A DNA stretch of 60,771 nucleotides. Origin: JABSOG01 sp041583135. Its GTDB lineage: Bacteria > Pseudomonadota > Gammaproteobacteria > Enterobacterales > Alteromonadaceae. Each line of letters opens with the position of its first letter. Position 1 is the stretch's first letter. The DNA is taken from NCBI GenBank assembly GCA_041583135.1, contig JBFHGJ010000025.1, positions 1 through 60,771 on the forward strand, read 5' to 3'. The notes below the pieces were generated by a model that was not told where the DNA came from, did no database searches, and saw only the letters and a program-made list of their open reading frames with translations. Shown in pieces: positions 50,418 to 59,127 of the stretch. A program made the position numbers and the translations under genes.

Positions 50418-52895
50418 ATGAGCTTCAACAAACGCAGCAGGGTATTCCGCCCTGCCGTTTTGGCGACCACTATCGCCTTACTGGCAGCAGGCAATGCCAA
50501 TGCCGAGCAAGTGACCTTTCATACAGAATCATTTCGCACCGCACCAAAACTGATCTTGGCGCCGGACACCGCCAACAGTGCTGATATGGACGAAGCGTTG
50601 GCACGTAGCTTTATCAGTGAACAGTATGGCCGTTTTGGTTTGTCTCATGCCAAAGGTCTGAAACTGGCTAAAACTCGCAAGAGCTTGTTAGGCACCCACT
50701 ACCATTTCCAACAGTATCTTGGCAAAGTGCCTGTCGATAAGGCCGAAGTGATAGTGACTATCGGCAACGACGGCTATACCGTGACACAGGTTTATTCCAA
50801 TGCCTATGCCACCACGGCGCAAGATGAAATGCGTGCCAAAATCGCCAGCGCGCCAAAACTCAACGCTGATAAGGCGATTGACACTGCTTGGAACATCTTG
50901 CAATTGCGTGACAAGCTGACCTCAAAGCCAACCAGTCAATTGGTCTACTTTGTCGATGCAAAAGGCAAGTTCCACCTCTCCCATCGCGTTCACATCGCCG
51001 CAGAAGGTGAAACCGGTGGTCGCATGATGTATATCGATGCCAACATGGGCACATTGCTACATGACTATTCAACCACTTTGCGTCGTCATGGCGGTATGCC
51101 AAGCATTGAACAGTTGCAACAACGCAAAGGCCCAGTGCTGGACAGACAGGCTGAAACTGCCCGCATCAGCGAACTGCAAGCTTTTACCAACAACCAACCT
51201 GCCAGCGCAACCGCAGTTGCCAGTGCCAGCGCCTTGGTTTTTGACCCAGACCCACGTACCGAGCTGCAAGATACGACCCTTGAAGACAACTCACCGGCTT
51301 CAAGCTTTGACCCGGCATACGTCAGCCGTACCTTACAAGGTGTCACGCTAAATAACGGCGTCTACAGCCTGTCAGGTCAGTACGTCAACATCACAGAGAT
51401 TGAATCTCCAACTCGTGCGCCAAGCACCAGCACCACAGGTAACTGGACCAGCAAGCGCGGTAACAATGCCTTTAACGACGTAGTGACCTACTTCCACCTA
51501 GACCAAAACCAACGTTACATTCAAAGCCTTGGCTTTACCGGTTCAACCGGTATTATCGAGCGCGCCTTACGCGTCGATACCGATGGGGTTAATGGTGACG
51601 ACAACTCTCACTACAGCTATGGCGGCTCAAGCGACTACCTGGCCTTCGGTCATGGTGGTGTCGATGACAACGAAGATGCCGACGTTATTTTGCATGAATA
51701 TGGCCATGCCATTCATCGCAACATCAACAACAATTGGAGCGGTGGTGACACAGGCGCCATGGGTGAAGGTTTTGGTGACTACTGGGCAGGTTCATACAGC
51801 TACAGCACTGCCAAAGGCAAAAACTTCAACCCTGATTGGGTCATGACGTGGGATGGTCACAGCTCATCAAGCTGGCCGGGCCGTGTAATGAACCGTACGA
51901 CGGCACAATATGATCACAACCACAACTATGCCGCCCACTCTACCTACAATGGCGTAAACGGCGACGAACTATGGTCTACTCCATTGTTCCAAGCCCTGAA
52001 AGAGTTGATGGCGCAAGGCCGTGACCGTAGCGAAATGGATAAAATCATTTTGCAAGCGCACTTTGGTCTCGGTTCAAACCTCAAAATGCGCGACGTGGCA
52101 AACGCCATCGTCAACGCCGCCAACCAATTGTATCCTACTGGCCCACATGCCGATGTTTATCGCACTCACTTTGAACGTCACGGCATGTTGGAGTCTACCG
52201 GTGGCGGCGGTGGTAACACCGGCGGTAGCGCACTTGAAAATGGTGTGGCCAAAACCAACCTCTCTGGTAGCAAAGGTAACCAGCAATTCTTTACCCTTGT
52301 GGTACCGGCAGGCGCCAGCAACTTGAAATTTGTCACCACAGGTGGCAGCGGCGATGCCGACTTGTATGTTAAGTTCGGTGCGCAGCCAACCACCAGCAGC
52401 TACGAATGTCGTTCATGGAACTCAGGCAATGGTGAAACCTGTACTATGACCAACATTCAAGCCGGTACTTACCATGTATTGCTTAATGCCTACAGCGCAT
52501 ACTCAGGTGCCAGCCTTACTGCCAGCTTCGATACTAGCGGCGGCGGTAACACCCAAACCAAGTTCTTTGAGAATACCACGGATGTTGCCATCAACGACCG
52601 CGCGACTTCACAAAGCGTGATCAGCGTCGCCAACAGCGGTTCCGGCGGTACTATCTCGGTTAAGGTCGATATCAAGCACACCTATATTGGCGATTTACGC
52701 ATTGACCTAGTAGCGCCAAGCGGTAAGAGCTTCCGTTTGAAAGACACCTCAAACGATTCAAGCGATGACCTGCTAAAAACCTACAGCGTCAACGCCAGCG
52801 GCGAAGCCTATAACGGTAACTGGACTTTGAAAGTCTACGATGCTTACGGCGGCGATACCGGTAGAATCGATGCTTGGAGCATCACCTTACCATAA
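50418..52895 (+). CDS. Secreted M36/fungalysin-like zinc metalloprotease with PPC and P domains
   Basis: An 825-residue secreted protease. A signal peptide ends near ANAE (residue 29). A propeptide of the FTP type follows (RSFISEQYGRFGLSHAKGLK, HYHFQQYLGKVPVDKAEVIV). The catalytic domain has the zinc motif HEYGH at residues 426-430 and a downstream GEGFGDYWAG block, as in fungalysin-like enzymes. After a Gly-rich linker there is a pre-peptidase C-terminal domain (SKGNQQFFTLVVPAGASNLK, DADLYVKFG) at about 605-710, and a P/Homo B-type domain (HTYIGDLRIDLVAPSGKSFR, NGNWTLKVYDAYGGDTG) at about 715-825. The ribosome site GAGG is well placed. It probably degrades extracellular protein for nutrition. 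A strong terminator follows. Confidence 0.93.
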   Translation: MSFNKRSRVFRPAVLATTIALLAAGNANAEQVTFHTESFRTAPKLILAPDTANSADMDEALARSFISEQYGRFGLSHAKGLKLAKTRKSLLGTHYHFQQYLGKVPVDKAEVIVTIGNDGYTVTQVYSNAYATTAQDEMRAKIASAPKLNADKAIDTAWNILQLRDKLTSKPTSQLVYFVDAKGKFHLSHRVHIAAEGETGGRMMYIDANMGTLLHDYSTTLRRHGGMPSIEQLQQRKGPVLDRQAETARISELQAFTNNQPASATAVASASALVFDPDPRTELQDTTLEDNSPASSFDPAYVSRTLQGVTLNNGVYSLSGQYVNITEIESPTRAPSTSTTGNWTSKRGNNAFNDVVTYFHLDQNQRYIQSLGFTGSTGIIERALRVDTDGVNGDDNSHYSYGGSSDYLAFGHGGVDDNEDADVILHEYGHAIHRNINNNWSGGDTGAMGEGFGDYWAGSYSYSTAKGKNFNPDWVMTWDGHSSSSWPGRVMNRTTAQYDHNHNYAAHSTYNGVNGDELWSTPLFQALKELMAQGRDRSEMDKIILQAHFGLGSNLKMRDVANAIVNAANQLYPTGPHADVYRTHFERHGMLESTGGGGGNTGGSALENGVAKTNLSGSKGNQQFFTLVVPAGASNLKFVTTGGSGDADLYVKFGAQPTTSSYECRSWNSGNGETCTMTNIQAGTYHVLLNAYSAYSGASLTASFDTSGGGNTQTKFFENTTDVAINDRATSQSVISVANSGSGGTISVKVDIKHTYIGDLRIDLVAPSGKSFRLKDTSNDSSDDLLKTYSVNASGEAYNGNWTLKVYDAYGGDTGRIDAWSITLP

Positions 52896-52908
52896 AGGTA
52901 AAACGGAT

Positions 52909-52935
52909 AAAGGGCGCTTACAATAAGCGCCCTTT
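52909..52935. terminator. Strong bidirectional terminator after metalloprotease
   Basis: A perfect 12-bp stem AAAGGGCGCTTA/TAAGCGCCCTTT with a 3-base loop starts 13 bp after the protease stop. Its right edge overlaps the stop codon of the convergent gene (52934-52936). Confidence 0.8.
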
Positions 52936-53944
52936 AGTCGATATAAATCACCCCTTGTTTTAGCACCTTATCGGCTATCTGCGCTGCAAGCTCAGTAGCT
53001 GCGGCAATTTCTTCACCCGTCATATCCTTTGTCAGCCTTTCTTGCATTTGCTGATGATGAGCCAAAAATTTATCATCGTTCAGTAACGCCATCGCCGCTT
53101 GATTGTAGGCAAGTGCCGTGACCGGATCATTGCGACCACTGGCAGTTGGCATGGTTTGATAAGTCATCACTCTAAAGGCTGTCATACTGCCTTTGGCAAT
53201 AGCCTGCTTTAAAAAGCGTTGATGATGCAGTGCAACCTCCTTTGCTTTTTTTATTTGTTGTTCATTGAGTTTGTGGACGGGGTTTTCAGGATTGGTCATC
53301 GGCGTCACCAACATTACATAGCGAGATTGCGCCGCAAGCGACCCGCCTAGTGCCGACTTTTCCAAAATATCGAAGCTCTGTTCGATAAGGGCCTTGGGTG
53401 TACCTTTACAAAACTCATATTTTTCCATCAATTGCTGACGCCTATAAGCGTCTGATGCATTCATATCTTTGATCACCCCTTTGAGCAATTTGAGGGTTTT
53501 CTCCCCTTCGACCAAAGACTTATTCAGCTCATCTTCGCTTAAAGGCGCCGCTTGGCATTGGCTTAAGTTGACCGACAGAATATAACCGGCGTCAAAATCA
53601 CCTTGCTCGAATCTCGCCATCAACCCACCCAAATGCTGAGCCAACGGTTGCTGCAATTGAGTGTCGATAAAACGCCTTTGTTCAATACCGCCAATGATAA
53701 CGGCTTGTGCTGAGCTGGAGTCATCATCTGCGACATCGGCAACCTCAGCGACAACCTTCTTTTGCCCTGTCACCTTGCCACTTTCTGCATCATAGCTCGC
53801 CGTTTGACGCTCAGGATATTGACGACTGGGCTGTACCTTCGCTTGTGCTTGTTCTTGCTGACTTTGATGCTCATGCCAAAACAATAAAAAGCCGATAACG
53901 ATAAAGAAGCCGCAAATTAATAACGCTAAAAGTTTGGTTTTCAT
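52934..53944 (-). CDS. Membrane-anchored periplasmic protein, unknown function
   Basis: A 336-residue protein with one N-terminal membrane segment (LLALLICGFFIVIGFLLFWH), a Gln/Glu/Lys-rich linker (residues 27-65) and a helical domain. The helical part (DILEKSALGGSLAAQSRYVM, then KQAIAKGSMTAFRVMTYQTM and AYNQAAMALL) has the A-x-x-G-x-x-x-A rhythm of Sel1/TPR-type repeats but is not regular enough for a firm call. Two cysteines (NLSQCQA, EFCKG) may form a disulfide. Its stop lies in the terminator shared with the protease gene. No functional link to neighbours is evident. Confidence 0.7.
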   Translation of the reverse strand: MKTKLLALLICGFFIVIGFLLFWHEHQSQQEQAQAKVQPSRQYPERQTASYDAESGKVTGQKKVVAEVADVADDDSSSAQAVIIGGIEQRRFIDTQLQQPLAQHLGGLMARFEQGDFDAGYILSVNLSQCQAAPLSEDELNKSLVEGEKTLKLLKGVIKDMNASDAYRRQQLMEKYEFCKGTPKALIEQSFDILEKSALGGSLAAQSRYVMLVTPMTNPENPVHKLNEQQIKKAKEVALHHQRFLKQAIAKGSMTAFRVMTYQTMPTASGRNDPVTALAYNQAAMALLNDDKFLAHHQQMQERLTKDMTGEEIAAATELAAQIADKVLKQGVIYID

Positions 53945-54123
53945 AAGTCATATCGAAAATCTGGTATTGATTAAAGCATAGCGCAAATTGAACGGCTTAA
54001 AGCGGAGCTTTCAAAACGTGCCGAATACGATCTTTTGGCTTTCTCCCTAACGGTGGCAATGCTCCGTTTCAGCCCCGAATAAACAAATAACAATCTGTCG
54101 GACGTTGCCCAACAATAGCCAAG

Positions 54124-54147
54124 AAAAAGGCGACCCATTGGCCGCCT
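54124..54147 (-). terminator. Rho-independent terminator of DUF559 operon
   Basis: On the minus strand AGGCGGCC/GGTCGCCT (one G-T pair, 4-base loop) is followed by TTTTTC. It begins 27 bp after the stop of the last DUF559 gene, a textbook arrangement. Confidence 0.75.
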
Positions 54148-54173
54148 GTCGTTAACATTATTGTCCAAGCTCC

Positions 54174-54497
54174 CTACTGATTTAACGCCCGCCGAATACT
54201 GGCAATAACCTTGGGCATATTGGTCAGCACTTCAGTGTGAAAAAAGCGCATCACCACAAAGCCTTTACTGCGCAAATAATCGCTTCGCCGCAGCTCGTAA
54301 TAGTGCTGTTCGCTGTTGGGCGCAACATCCAGCTCAATCACCAATTGCCGCTCAAGGCAGGCAAAATCGACAATAAACGGCGCGATTAATACCTGCCTAG
54401 TAAAATGAATACCGTCAAGCTGGCGATTGCGAACGACTTCCCAAAATCGTCTTTGTGCCGCCGGTTGGGCAACCAATTGCAACGTTTCTAATGACAT
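54174..54497 (-). CDS. DUF559 endonuclease-like protein, third copy (most intact)
   Basis: A 107-residue protein, last of three tandem paralogues. DUF559 belongs to the PD-(D/E)xK nuclease superfamily related to very-short-patch repair enzymes. The active-site block is well kept: FIVDFACLERQLVIELD, with the aspartate, glutamate and following aspartate in place, then YLRSKGFVVMRFFHTEVLTN. It lacks most of the usual N-terminal region (starts MSLETLQLVAQPAAQRRFWE) and reads as a slightly short family member. The ribosome site AAGGAG is strong. It lies 12 bp after the second copy and just before a terminator. A DNA cleavage or repair activity is possible but unproven for the family. Confidence 0.82.
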   Translation of the reverse strand: MSLETLQLVAQPAAQRRFWEVVRNRQLDGIHFTRQVLIAPFIVDFACLERQLVIELDVAPNSEQHYYELRRSDYLRSKGFVVMRFFHTEVLTNMPKVIASIRRALNQ

Positions 54498-54509
54498 GAC
54501 CCTCTCCTT

Positions 54510-54914
54510 TTAGCCTCTGCCAATACCTTGCGACAAATACTGACAGGCCATGCGACTCATTTGCATCGCCTGTTTACACTGCCGGATCACCGCACTTAAA
54601 GACTCAATCACGCCAATCAAATTGGTCAACACTTCACTGTGGCAAATTCGTGCAACCTGAAACCCCTTAAACTCAGTGTCGTTGGCCAATTGTTCTGGGC
54701 TACGGGCCAGATTGTCATCGTAAAAGTGTTCACTATATAGCTGGATCACCAATTTAAGCTCCGCACAGATGAACTCCACCGACATCGGTGTTTTGCCCGA
54801 TTGCCTGCGAAACTTATAGCCGCGCAGTTGTCTTTTGCTGATCTCCCGCAACAACAAGGCTTCAGCTTTTGCCGCATTTTGGCGATAAATACTCGGATTA
54901 TAGTGGCAGTTCAT
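54510..54914 (-). CDS. DUF559-like protein, second copy with altered active site
   Basis: A 134-residue paralogue between the other two copies. It aligns with the family (KAEALLLREISKRQLRGYKF, then FKGFQVARICHSEVLTNLIG), but the core block reads SVEFICAELKLVIQLYSEHF: the first aspartate is glutamate, the catalytic glutamate is glutamine and the next acidic residue is tyrosine. It should therefore be catalytically inactive. The C-terminus is extended by about 25 residues with three extra cysteines/methionines (CKQAMQMSRMACQYLSQG). The frame is intact and the ribosome site GGGAGG is excellent, so it is expressed. It starts 3 bp after the first copy ends. Confidence 0.75.
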   Translation of the reverse strand: MNCHYNPSIYRQNAAKAEALLLREISKRQLRGYKFRRQSGKTPMSVEFICAELKLVIQLYSEHFYDDNLARSPEQLANDTEFKGFQVARICHSEVLTNLIGVIESLSAVIRQCKQAMQMSRMACQYLSQGIGRG

Positions 54915-54917
54915 GAG

Positions 54918-55301
54918 CTAACCTCCCCATCGCTGGCTTTGGGCTCGATGACGCTGACCAACAATCAGCGCCAAACGTTCCAGCACAGTATCTAGGCTGT
55001 TAAGAATGTCGTGCTGCCACACCCTTACCACCAAATAACCTTGATATTGCAGTAATGTGCAGCGTTCATTAGCAGATTTGCTGTGAACTTGTGCAGTACC
55101 TCGATTACTTTGCAGTTCGATCACCAGCTTTAATTTAAAGCAGACAAAGTCAACAAAAAAATCGTTGATCACAACATGACGCTCAAAGCGGTGGGCCAGA
55201 AGTTCGGGGATCTGCTGAGGATTGTGCAACGCTTGCCACAAAGTTTGCTCGGCAAGGGTGGTATCGCGCCACAATGTCCTTAATCTTTGTTTAAATTCCA
55301 T
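54918..55301 (-). CDS. DUF559-like protein, first copy
   Basis: A 127-residue paralogue and first gene of the set. The start ATG 55301 has AAGGAC in front. The family pattern is visible (TTLAEQTLWQALHNPQQIPE, RFERHVVINDFFVDFVCFKL, KLKLVIELQSNRG, LQYQGYLVVRVWQHDILNSL). The aspartate of VDF and the glutamate of VIEL are kept, but the acidic residue after VIEL is glutamine (ELQ instead of ELD), so activity is uncertain. The promoter must lie within the gene-free region upstream (55302 onward); I could not choose one. All three copies read the same way with 3-12 bp gaps and share a terminator. Confidence 0.78.
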   Translation of the reverse strand: MEFKQRLRTLWRDTTLAEQTLWQALHNPQQIPELLAHRFERHVVINDFFVDFVCFKLKLVIELQSNRGTAQVHSKSANERCTLLQYQGYLVVRVWQHDILNSLDTVLERLALIVGQRHRAQSQRWGG

Positions 55302-55489
55302 TTGCTTGTCCTTTATCTAATGATATCAGCGCCAAGCGGTACGACGAACAAGGGCTGATGATTGGCGATTCCATACCGCCATTGTGGTTATGTTTTCACT
55401 GTTTTGTTGAGATACGCACGCTCCCAACTAAAAATGAAAACCGAGTTTTCGCCAATTAACCTCCTTATCCGTTGATGTTTTTACACAAA

Positions 55490-55561
55490 CACAAAAAAAC
55501 CATCGACATAAAGTGAGGAGTTTTTCGCAATGACTCCCCTGCCGATGGTGTGCTTTTTGTG
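55490..55561. terminator. Long multi-part hairpin, possible terminator of an unannotated RNA
   Basis: Three nested pairings are visible: CACAAAAA with TTTTTGTG (55490-55497 with 55554-55561), CCATCG with CGATGG (55500-55505 with 55543-55548), and GGAGT with ACTCC (55517-55521 with 55533-55537). The T-run on the plus strand at 55554-55558 gives it a terminator look. No annotated gene on the plus strand precedes it. Confidence 0.5.
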
Positions 55562-56025
55562 ATTTTCGTCAAATAATCTTGTTTGATCATATCCTGATCT
55601 CACCTTCAGTTTTTCACTGTTCGAATACGGTGGCATTCTTCCATGACCTCAGTTTGTAAAGCAGCCGACAGCAGCACATTCTTTACTCAGCACAAGCTGA
55701 CTAAGGCAAATTTGCAACGTTCATTTTTCAAACGATACAGCTATAACCGTAGACCACAAGACTGAATAAATTCAAGCCAAAGTGAATATTTTTTATGCCA
55801 GCGCGCCAAACGCAGCCAAATGGGGTTTTGTCCCTGGGAATTTGCAACACTCAGTTCAAAAAACGCTCGAGTGTAATATTTTCAATCAACTAACTGAAAA
55901 AAAACTCACGTTCTTAAACAACTTAGCTATACTTTGAGCAGGTTCTTAAATAGAGCCGATAATTTTTGCTGTTCGTATAATGCGCAGGATAGAACAAAAA
56001 CCAAGCAGAACCAACATGTCACTTT

Positions 56026-56055
56026 TTGACCATCTGTGGATAATTTTTGTATAAG
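56026..56055 (+). promoter_or_regulatory. Possible sigma70 promoter upstream of coxB
   Basis: TTGACC (56026-56031), an 18-bp spacer and TATAAG (56050-56055). It would give a leader of about 265 bases before coxB, so a second promoter nearer the gene is possible. Confidence 0.5.
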
Positions 56056-56164
56056 TGCCTTTATTTTACGGTGCTGGCCTGTTTTTTATGGAAAAAGATG
56101 GACTATTGCTCAATTTTGAGCGACCCTAGCATCGAAGCGTAATTTTGAATTGATTGATATTTGC

Positions 56165-56178
56165 TTGATCTAAATCAA
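56165..56178. promoter_or_regulatory. FNR/EtrA-type binding site upstream of coxB
   Basis: TTGATCTAAATCAA matches the FNR consensus TTGAT-N4-ATCAA at all ten specified positions. It lies about 150 bp before the coxB start codon and about 105 bp downstream of the candidate promoter, consistent with repression of the oxidase when oxygen is absent. Confidence 0.7.
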
Positions 56179-56327
56179 GAAATAGCCACTCAATGGTTGC
56201 GCTGAATCAGTAAAAACATAATTAAAAAATAAGAAACCACTGCTGATCTGCCACAATCAAGCTGTACACAAAGCGCGCTGGTCGCGGTGTCGTTTCTCGC
56301 TATGACAAAAGTACGAGGAGATGTCAC

Positions 56328-57497
56328 GTGAAACTAACACGTAGTACAGGCTGGGCTATTCCAGCACTTCTGGCGACTGGCAATGTTATGGCAACAGAGA
56401 TGCCATTGAATATGACTCAAGGGGTGACGGACATTAGTCAAAGGACTTATGACCTGCACATGACCATATTCTATATCTGTTGCGTAATTGCCGTAGTCGT
56501 ATTCGGGATGATGTTTATCTCAATCCTGCTTCATCGCAAATCCAGAGGCGTTACCCCAGCAACCTTTCACGAAAGTACCACAATTGAGGTTATTTGGACG
56601 GCAATACCGTTTTTAATCCTCATCGGTATGGCCATTCCGGCCACCGCCGTGTTAACCGAAGTCGAAGACAATTCCAACGCAGACGTGACGGTGCTGGTTA
56701 CCGGTTCGCAGTGGAAATGGCATTATAAATACCACGATTACGACCTCGAATATTATTCGGTTTTAGCCACTCCTCGTGCACAATACGAGAACTACAACGG
56801 CATGTTCAACGGCAACAGTGAGATCCCGCAAGAAAAAGGCGAGAATTACTTACTAGAAGTTGACCGTCCTTTAGTGATCCCCGCCGGTAAAAAAGTCAAG
56901 TTCTTGATGACCTCAGACGACGTTATTCACTCTTGGTGGGTACCTGAGTTTGCCATCAAGCAAGACGCCAACCCGGGCTTTATCAATGAAGCGTGGACTA
57001 AGGTAGACAAGCCAGGCATTTATCGCGGTAAATGTACTGAGCTTTGCGGTAAAGATCACGGCTTTATGCCGGTGGTCGTTATCGTCAAAGAACAGGCAGA
57101 ATTCGATGCGTGGATGAATGAGCAGGTCGCCATTGCCGCCAAAGCCAAAGCCGAAGAACAAAAGCTGCTGAGCATGCAAATGGACATGAGCGAGTTGATG
57201 GCATTGGGTGAAAAAACCTATCTCGCCAGCTGCGCCGCCTGTCACCAGCCTAACGGTGAAGGCTTACAAGGTGTCTTCCCGGGTCTTAAAGGCTCACCGG
57301 TAGCCCTTGGCGATATGAGAAAACATATCGACACGGTAGTAAACGGCGTTTCAGGCACAGCAATGCAGGCATATGGCAAACAGCTTGGTCTTAAAGAGCT
57401 GGCTGCGGTAATCACTTACGAGCGTAACGCCTGGGGCAACAACACCGGTGATGCGGTGCAGGCCAAAGATGTTAACGCTGTGATGAAGGGGCAATAA
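56328..57497 (+). CDS. coxB: Cytochrome c oxidase subunit II with fused cytochrome c domain
   Basis: A 389-residue subunit of the terminal oxidase that accepts electrons from cytochrome c. GTG 56328 has GAGGAG eight bases upstream. A signal peptide and two membrane segments (MTIFYICCVIAVVVFGMMFI, IWTAIPFLILIGMAIPATAV) precede the CuA domain, whose ligands are visible in DDVIHSWWVPEF and C236-x3-C240-x3-H244-x2-M247 (CTELCGKDHGFM). A cytochrome c domain is fused at the C-terminus with heme motif C302-x2-C305-H306 (CAACHQPNGEGLQ), giving a caa3-type subunit. It is the first gene of a coxB-coxA-ctaG-coxC cluster with short gaps. Confidence 0.97.
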   Translation: MKLTRSTGWAIPALLATGNVMATEMPLNMTQGVTDISQRTYDLHMTIFYICCVIAVVVFGMMFISILLHRKSRGVTPATFHESTTIEVIWTAIPFLILIGMAIPATAVLTEVEDNSNADVTVLVTGSQWKWHYKYHDYDLEYYSVLATPRAQYENYNGMFNGNSEIPQEKGENYLLEVDRPLVIPAGKKVKFLMTSDDVIHSWWVPEFAIKQDANPGFINEAWTKVDKPGIYRGKCTELCGKDHGFMPVVVIVKEQAEFDAWMNEQVAIAAKAKAEEQKLLSMQMDMSELMALGEKTYLASCAACHQPNGEGLQGVFPGLKGSPVALGDMRKHIDTVVNGVSGTAMQAYGKQLGLKELAAVITYERNAWGNNTGDAVQAKDVNAVMKGQ

Positions 57498-57499
57498 TC

Positions 57500-59089
57500 A
57501 TGAGTACAATGACAGATACACACGCTCACGATCACGATCATCACGATCACAAACCGGCCGGTATTACCCGCTGGTTATACACGACCAACCACAAAGACAT
57601 CGGTTCGATGTATCTGTGGTTCTCGTTTATCATGTTTTTGGTCGGCGGCGCGATGGCTATGGTTATTCGCGCAGAGCTTTACCAGCCGGGCCTACAGATA
57701 GTAGACCCAAACTTCTTTAACCAAATGACCACGGTCCACGGGCTCGTGATGGTATTTGGCGCAGTTATGCCGGCCTTTGTTGGTCTTGCCAACTGGATGG
57801 TGCCGATGATGATTGGTGCGCCAGATATGGCATTGCCGCGAATGAACAACTGGAGTTTTTGGATCTTGCCTTTTGCTTTTGCAATCTTGATCAGCTCCTT
57901 GTTCATGGAAGGTGGCGGTCCTAACTTTGGTTGGACTTTCTATGCGCCGTTATCAACTACCTATAGTAACGATACTACAGCGTTATTTGTATTTTCGGTT
58001 CATATCATGGGTATCTCATCTATCATGGGTGCCATTAACGTTATCGTTACCATCTTCAACTTACGCGCACCGGGCATGACTTTTATGAAAATGCCTCTGT
58101 TCGTATGGACTTGGTTGATCACGGCCTTCTTGCTGATCGCGGTTATGCCGGTACTGGCCGGTACGGTTACAATGGTATTGACCGACAAATACTTCGGCAC
58201 CAGCTTCTTTGATGCCGCCGGTGGTGGTGATCCGGTGATGTTCCAGCACATTTTCTGGTTCTTCGGTCATCCCGAGGTATATATCATGATCTTACCAGCC
58301 TTCGGTATCGTATCGGCGATTATTCCAACCTTCGCCCGCAAACCTTTGTTTGGTTATTCTTCAATGGTATACGCCACGGCCTCAATCGCACTGTTGTCGT
58401 TTATCGTCTGGGCGCATCACATGTTTACCACAGGTATGCCACTGGCATCCGAGCTGTTTTTCATGTACGCCACAATGCTTATCTCTGTGCCTACCGGGGT
58501 AAAAGTGTTCAACTGGGTTGCCACCATGTGGAAAGGCGCCATGACCTTTGAAACCCCAATGTTGTTCGCCATTGCCTTTGTGGTGTTATTTACCATAGGT
58601 GGTTTATCTGGCCTGATGTTGGCCATCACGCCGGTGGACTTCCAATATCACGACACCTACTTCGTTGTCGCTCACTTCCACTATGTTCTGGTCAGCGGCG
58701 CCATCTTCTCGATTATGGCAGGCTGCTATTACTGGTTACCGAAATGGACTGGCCATATGTACGACGAGAAATTGGGCAAAACCCACTTCTGGTGTTCATT
58801 GATTTCAGTCAACGTGTTGTTCTTCCCAATGCACTTTGTTGGTCTGGCCGGTATGCCACGTCGTATCCCTGACTACTCATTGCAGTTTGCCGATTTCAAC
58901 CAAATCATCAGTATAGGTGGCTTTGCCTTTGGCTTGTCACAACTGATCTTTTTGGCGGTTGTCATCAAGTGCGTCAAAGGTGGCGAAAAAGCGCCGGCCA
59001 AACCTTGGGAAGGTGCCGAAGGTCTGGAATGGGAGGTGCCATCACCTGCCCCGTACCACACCTTTTCAACACCACCTGAAGTGAAATAA
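57500..59089 (+). CDS. coxA: Cytochrome c oxidase subunit I
   Basis: A 529-residue, 12-helix membrane protein carrying heme a and the heme a3-CuB centre where oxygen is reduced. Diagnostic motifs are present: TTNHKDIGSMYLWF, MTTVHGLVMVFGAV, the CuB block FWFFGHPEVYIMILP with the His-Tyr cross-link pair, WAHHMFTTG, and HDTYFVVAHFHYVL with both heme-ligating histidines. The Tyr of the GHPEVY motif marks it as an A-type haem-copper oxidase, with K- and D-channel residues to be expected. The N-terminus is unusually rich in His and Asp (THAHDHDHHDH, about residues 7-17). It starts 2 bp after the coxB stop. Confidence 0.98.
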   Translation: MSTMTDTHAHDHDHHDHKPAGITRWLYTTNHKDIGSMYLWFSFIMFLVGGAMAMVIRAELYQPGLQIVDPNFFNQMTTVHGLVMVFGAVMPAFVGLANWMVPMMIGAPDMALPRMNNWSFWILPFAFAILISSLFMEGGGPNFGWTFYAPLSTTYSNDTTALFVFSVHIMGISSIMGAINVIVTIFNLRAPGMTFMKMPLFVWTWLITAFLLIAVMPVLAGTVTMVLTDKYFGTSFFDAAGGGDPVMFQHIFWFFGHPEVYIMILPAFGIVSAIIPTFARKPLFGYSSMVYATASIALLSFIVWAHHMFTTGMPLASELFFMYATMLISVPTGVKVFNWVATMWKGAMTFETPMLFAIAFVVLFTIGGLSGLMLAITPVDFQYHDTYFVVAHFHYVLVSGAIFSIMAGCYYWLPKWTGHMYDEKLGKTHFWCSLISVNVLFFPMHFVGLAGMPRRIPDYSLQFADFNQIISIGGFAFGLSQLIFLAVVIKCVKGGEKAPAKPWEGAEGLEWEVPSPAPYHTFSTPPEVK

Positions 59090-59127
59090 TCCATTGGTTT
59101 TTTAGTAATTAAGCAGCAGGTTTAACG

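Larger units (their letters stand above)
55302..56327. other. 1026-bp gene-free region upstream of cytochrome oxidase genes
   Basis: No frame longer than 60 codons with a start and ribosome site is present. It contains a long hairpin (55490-55561), a sigma70-like promoter (56026-56055) and an FNR box (56165-56178), each listed separately. The interval between about 55560 and 56020 is AT-rich and otherwise featureless to me. Confidence 0.6.

Noticed and set aside
53971..54168. 65-codon minus-strand frame between the membrane-anchored protein and the DUF559 operon
   Set aside because: It starts at a TTG without a ribosome site and runs through the Rho-independent terminator at 54124-54147.
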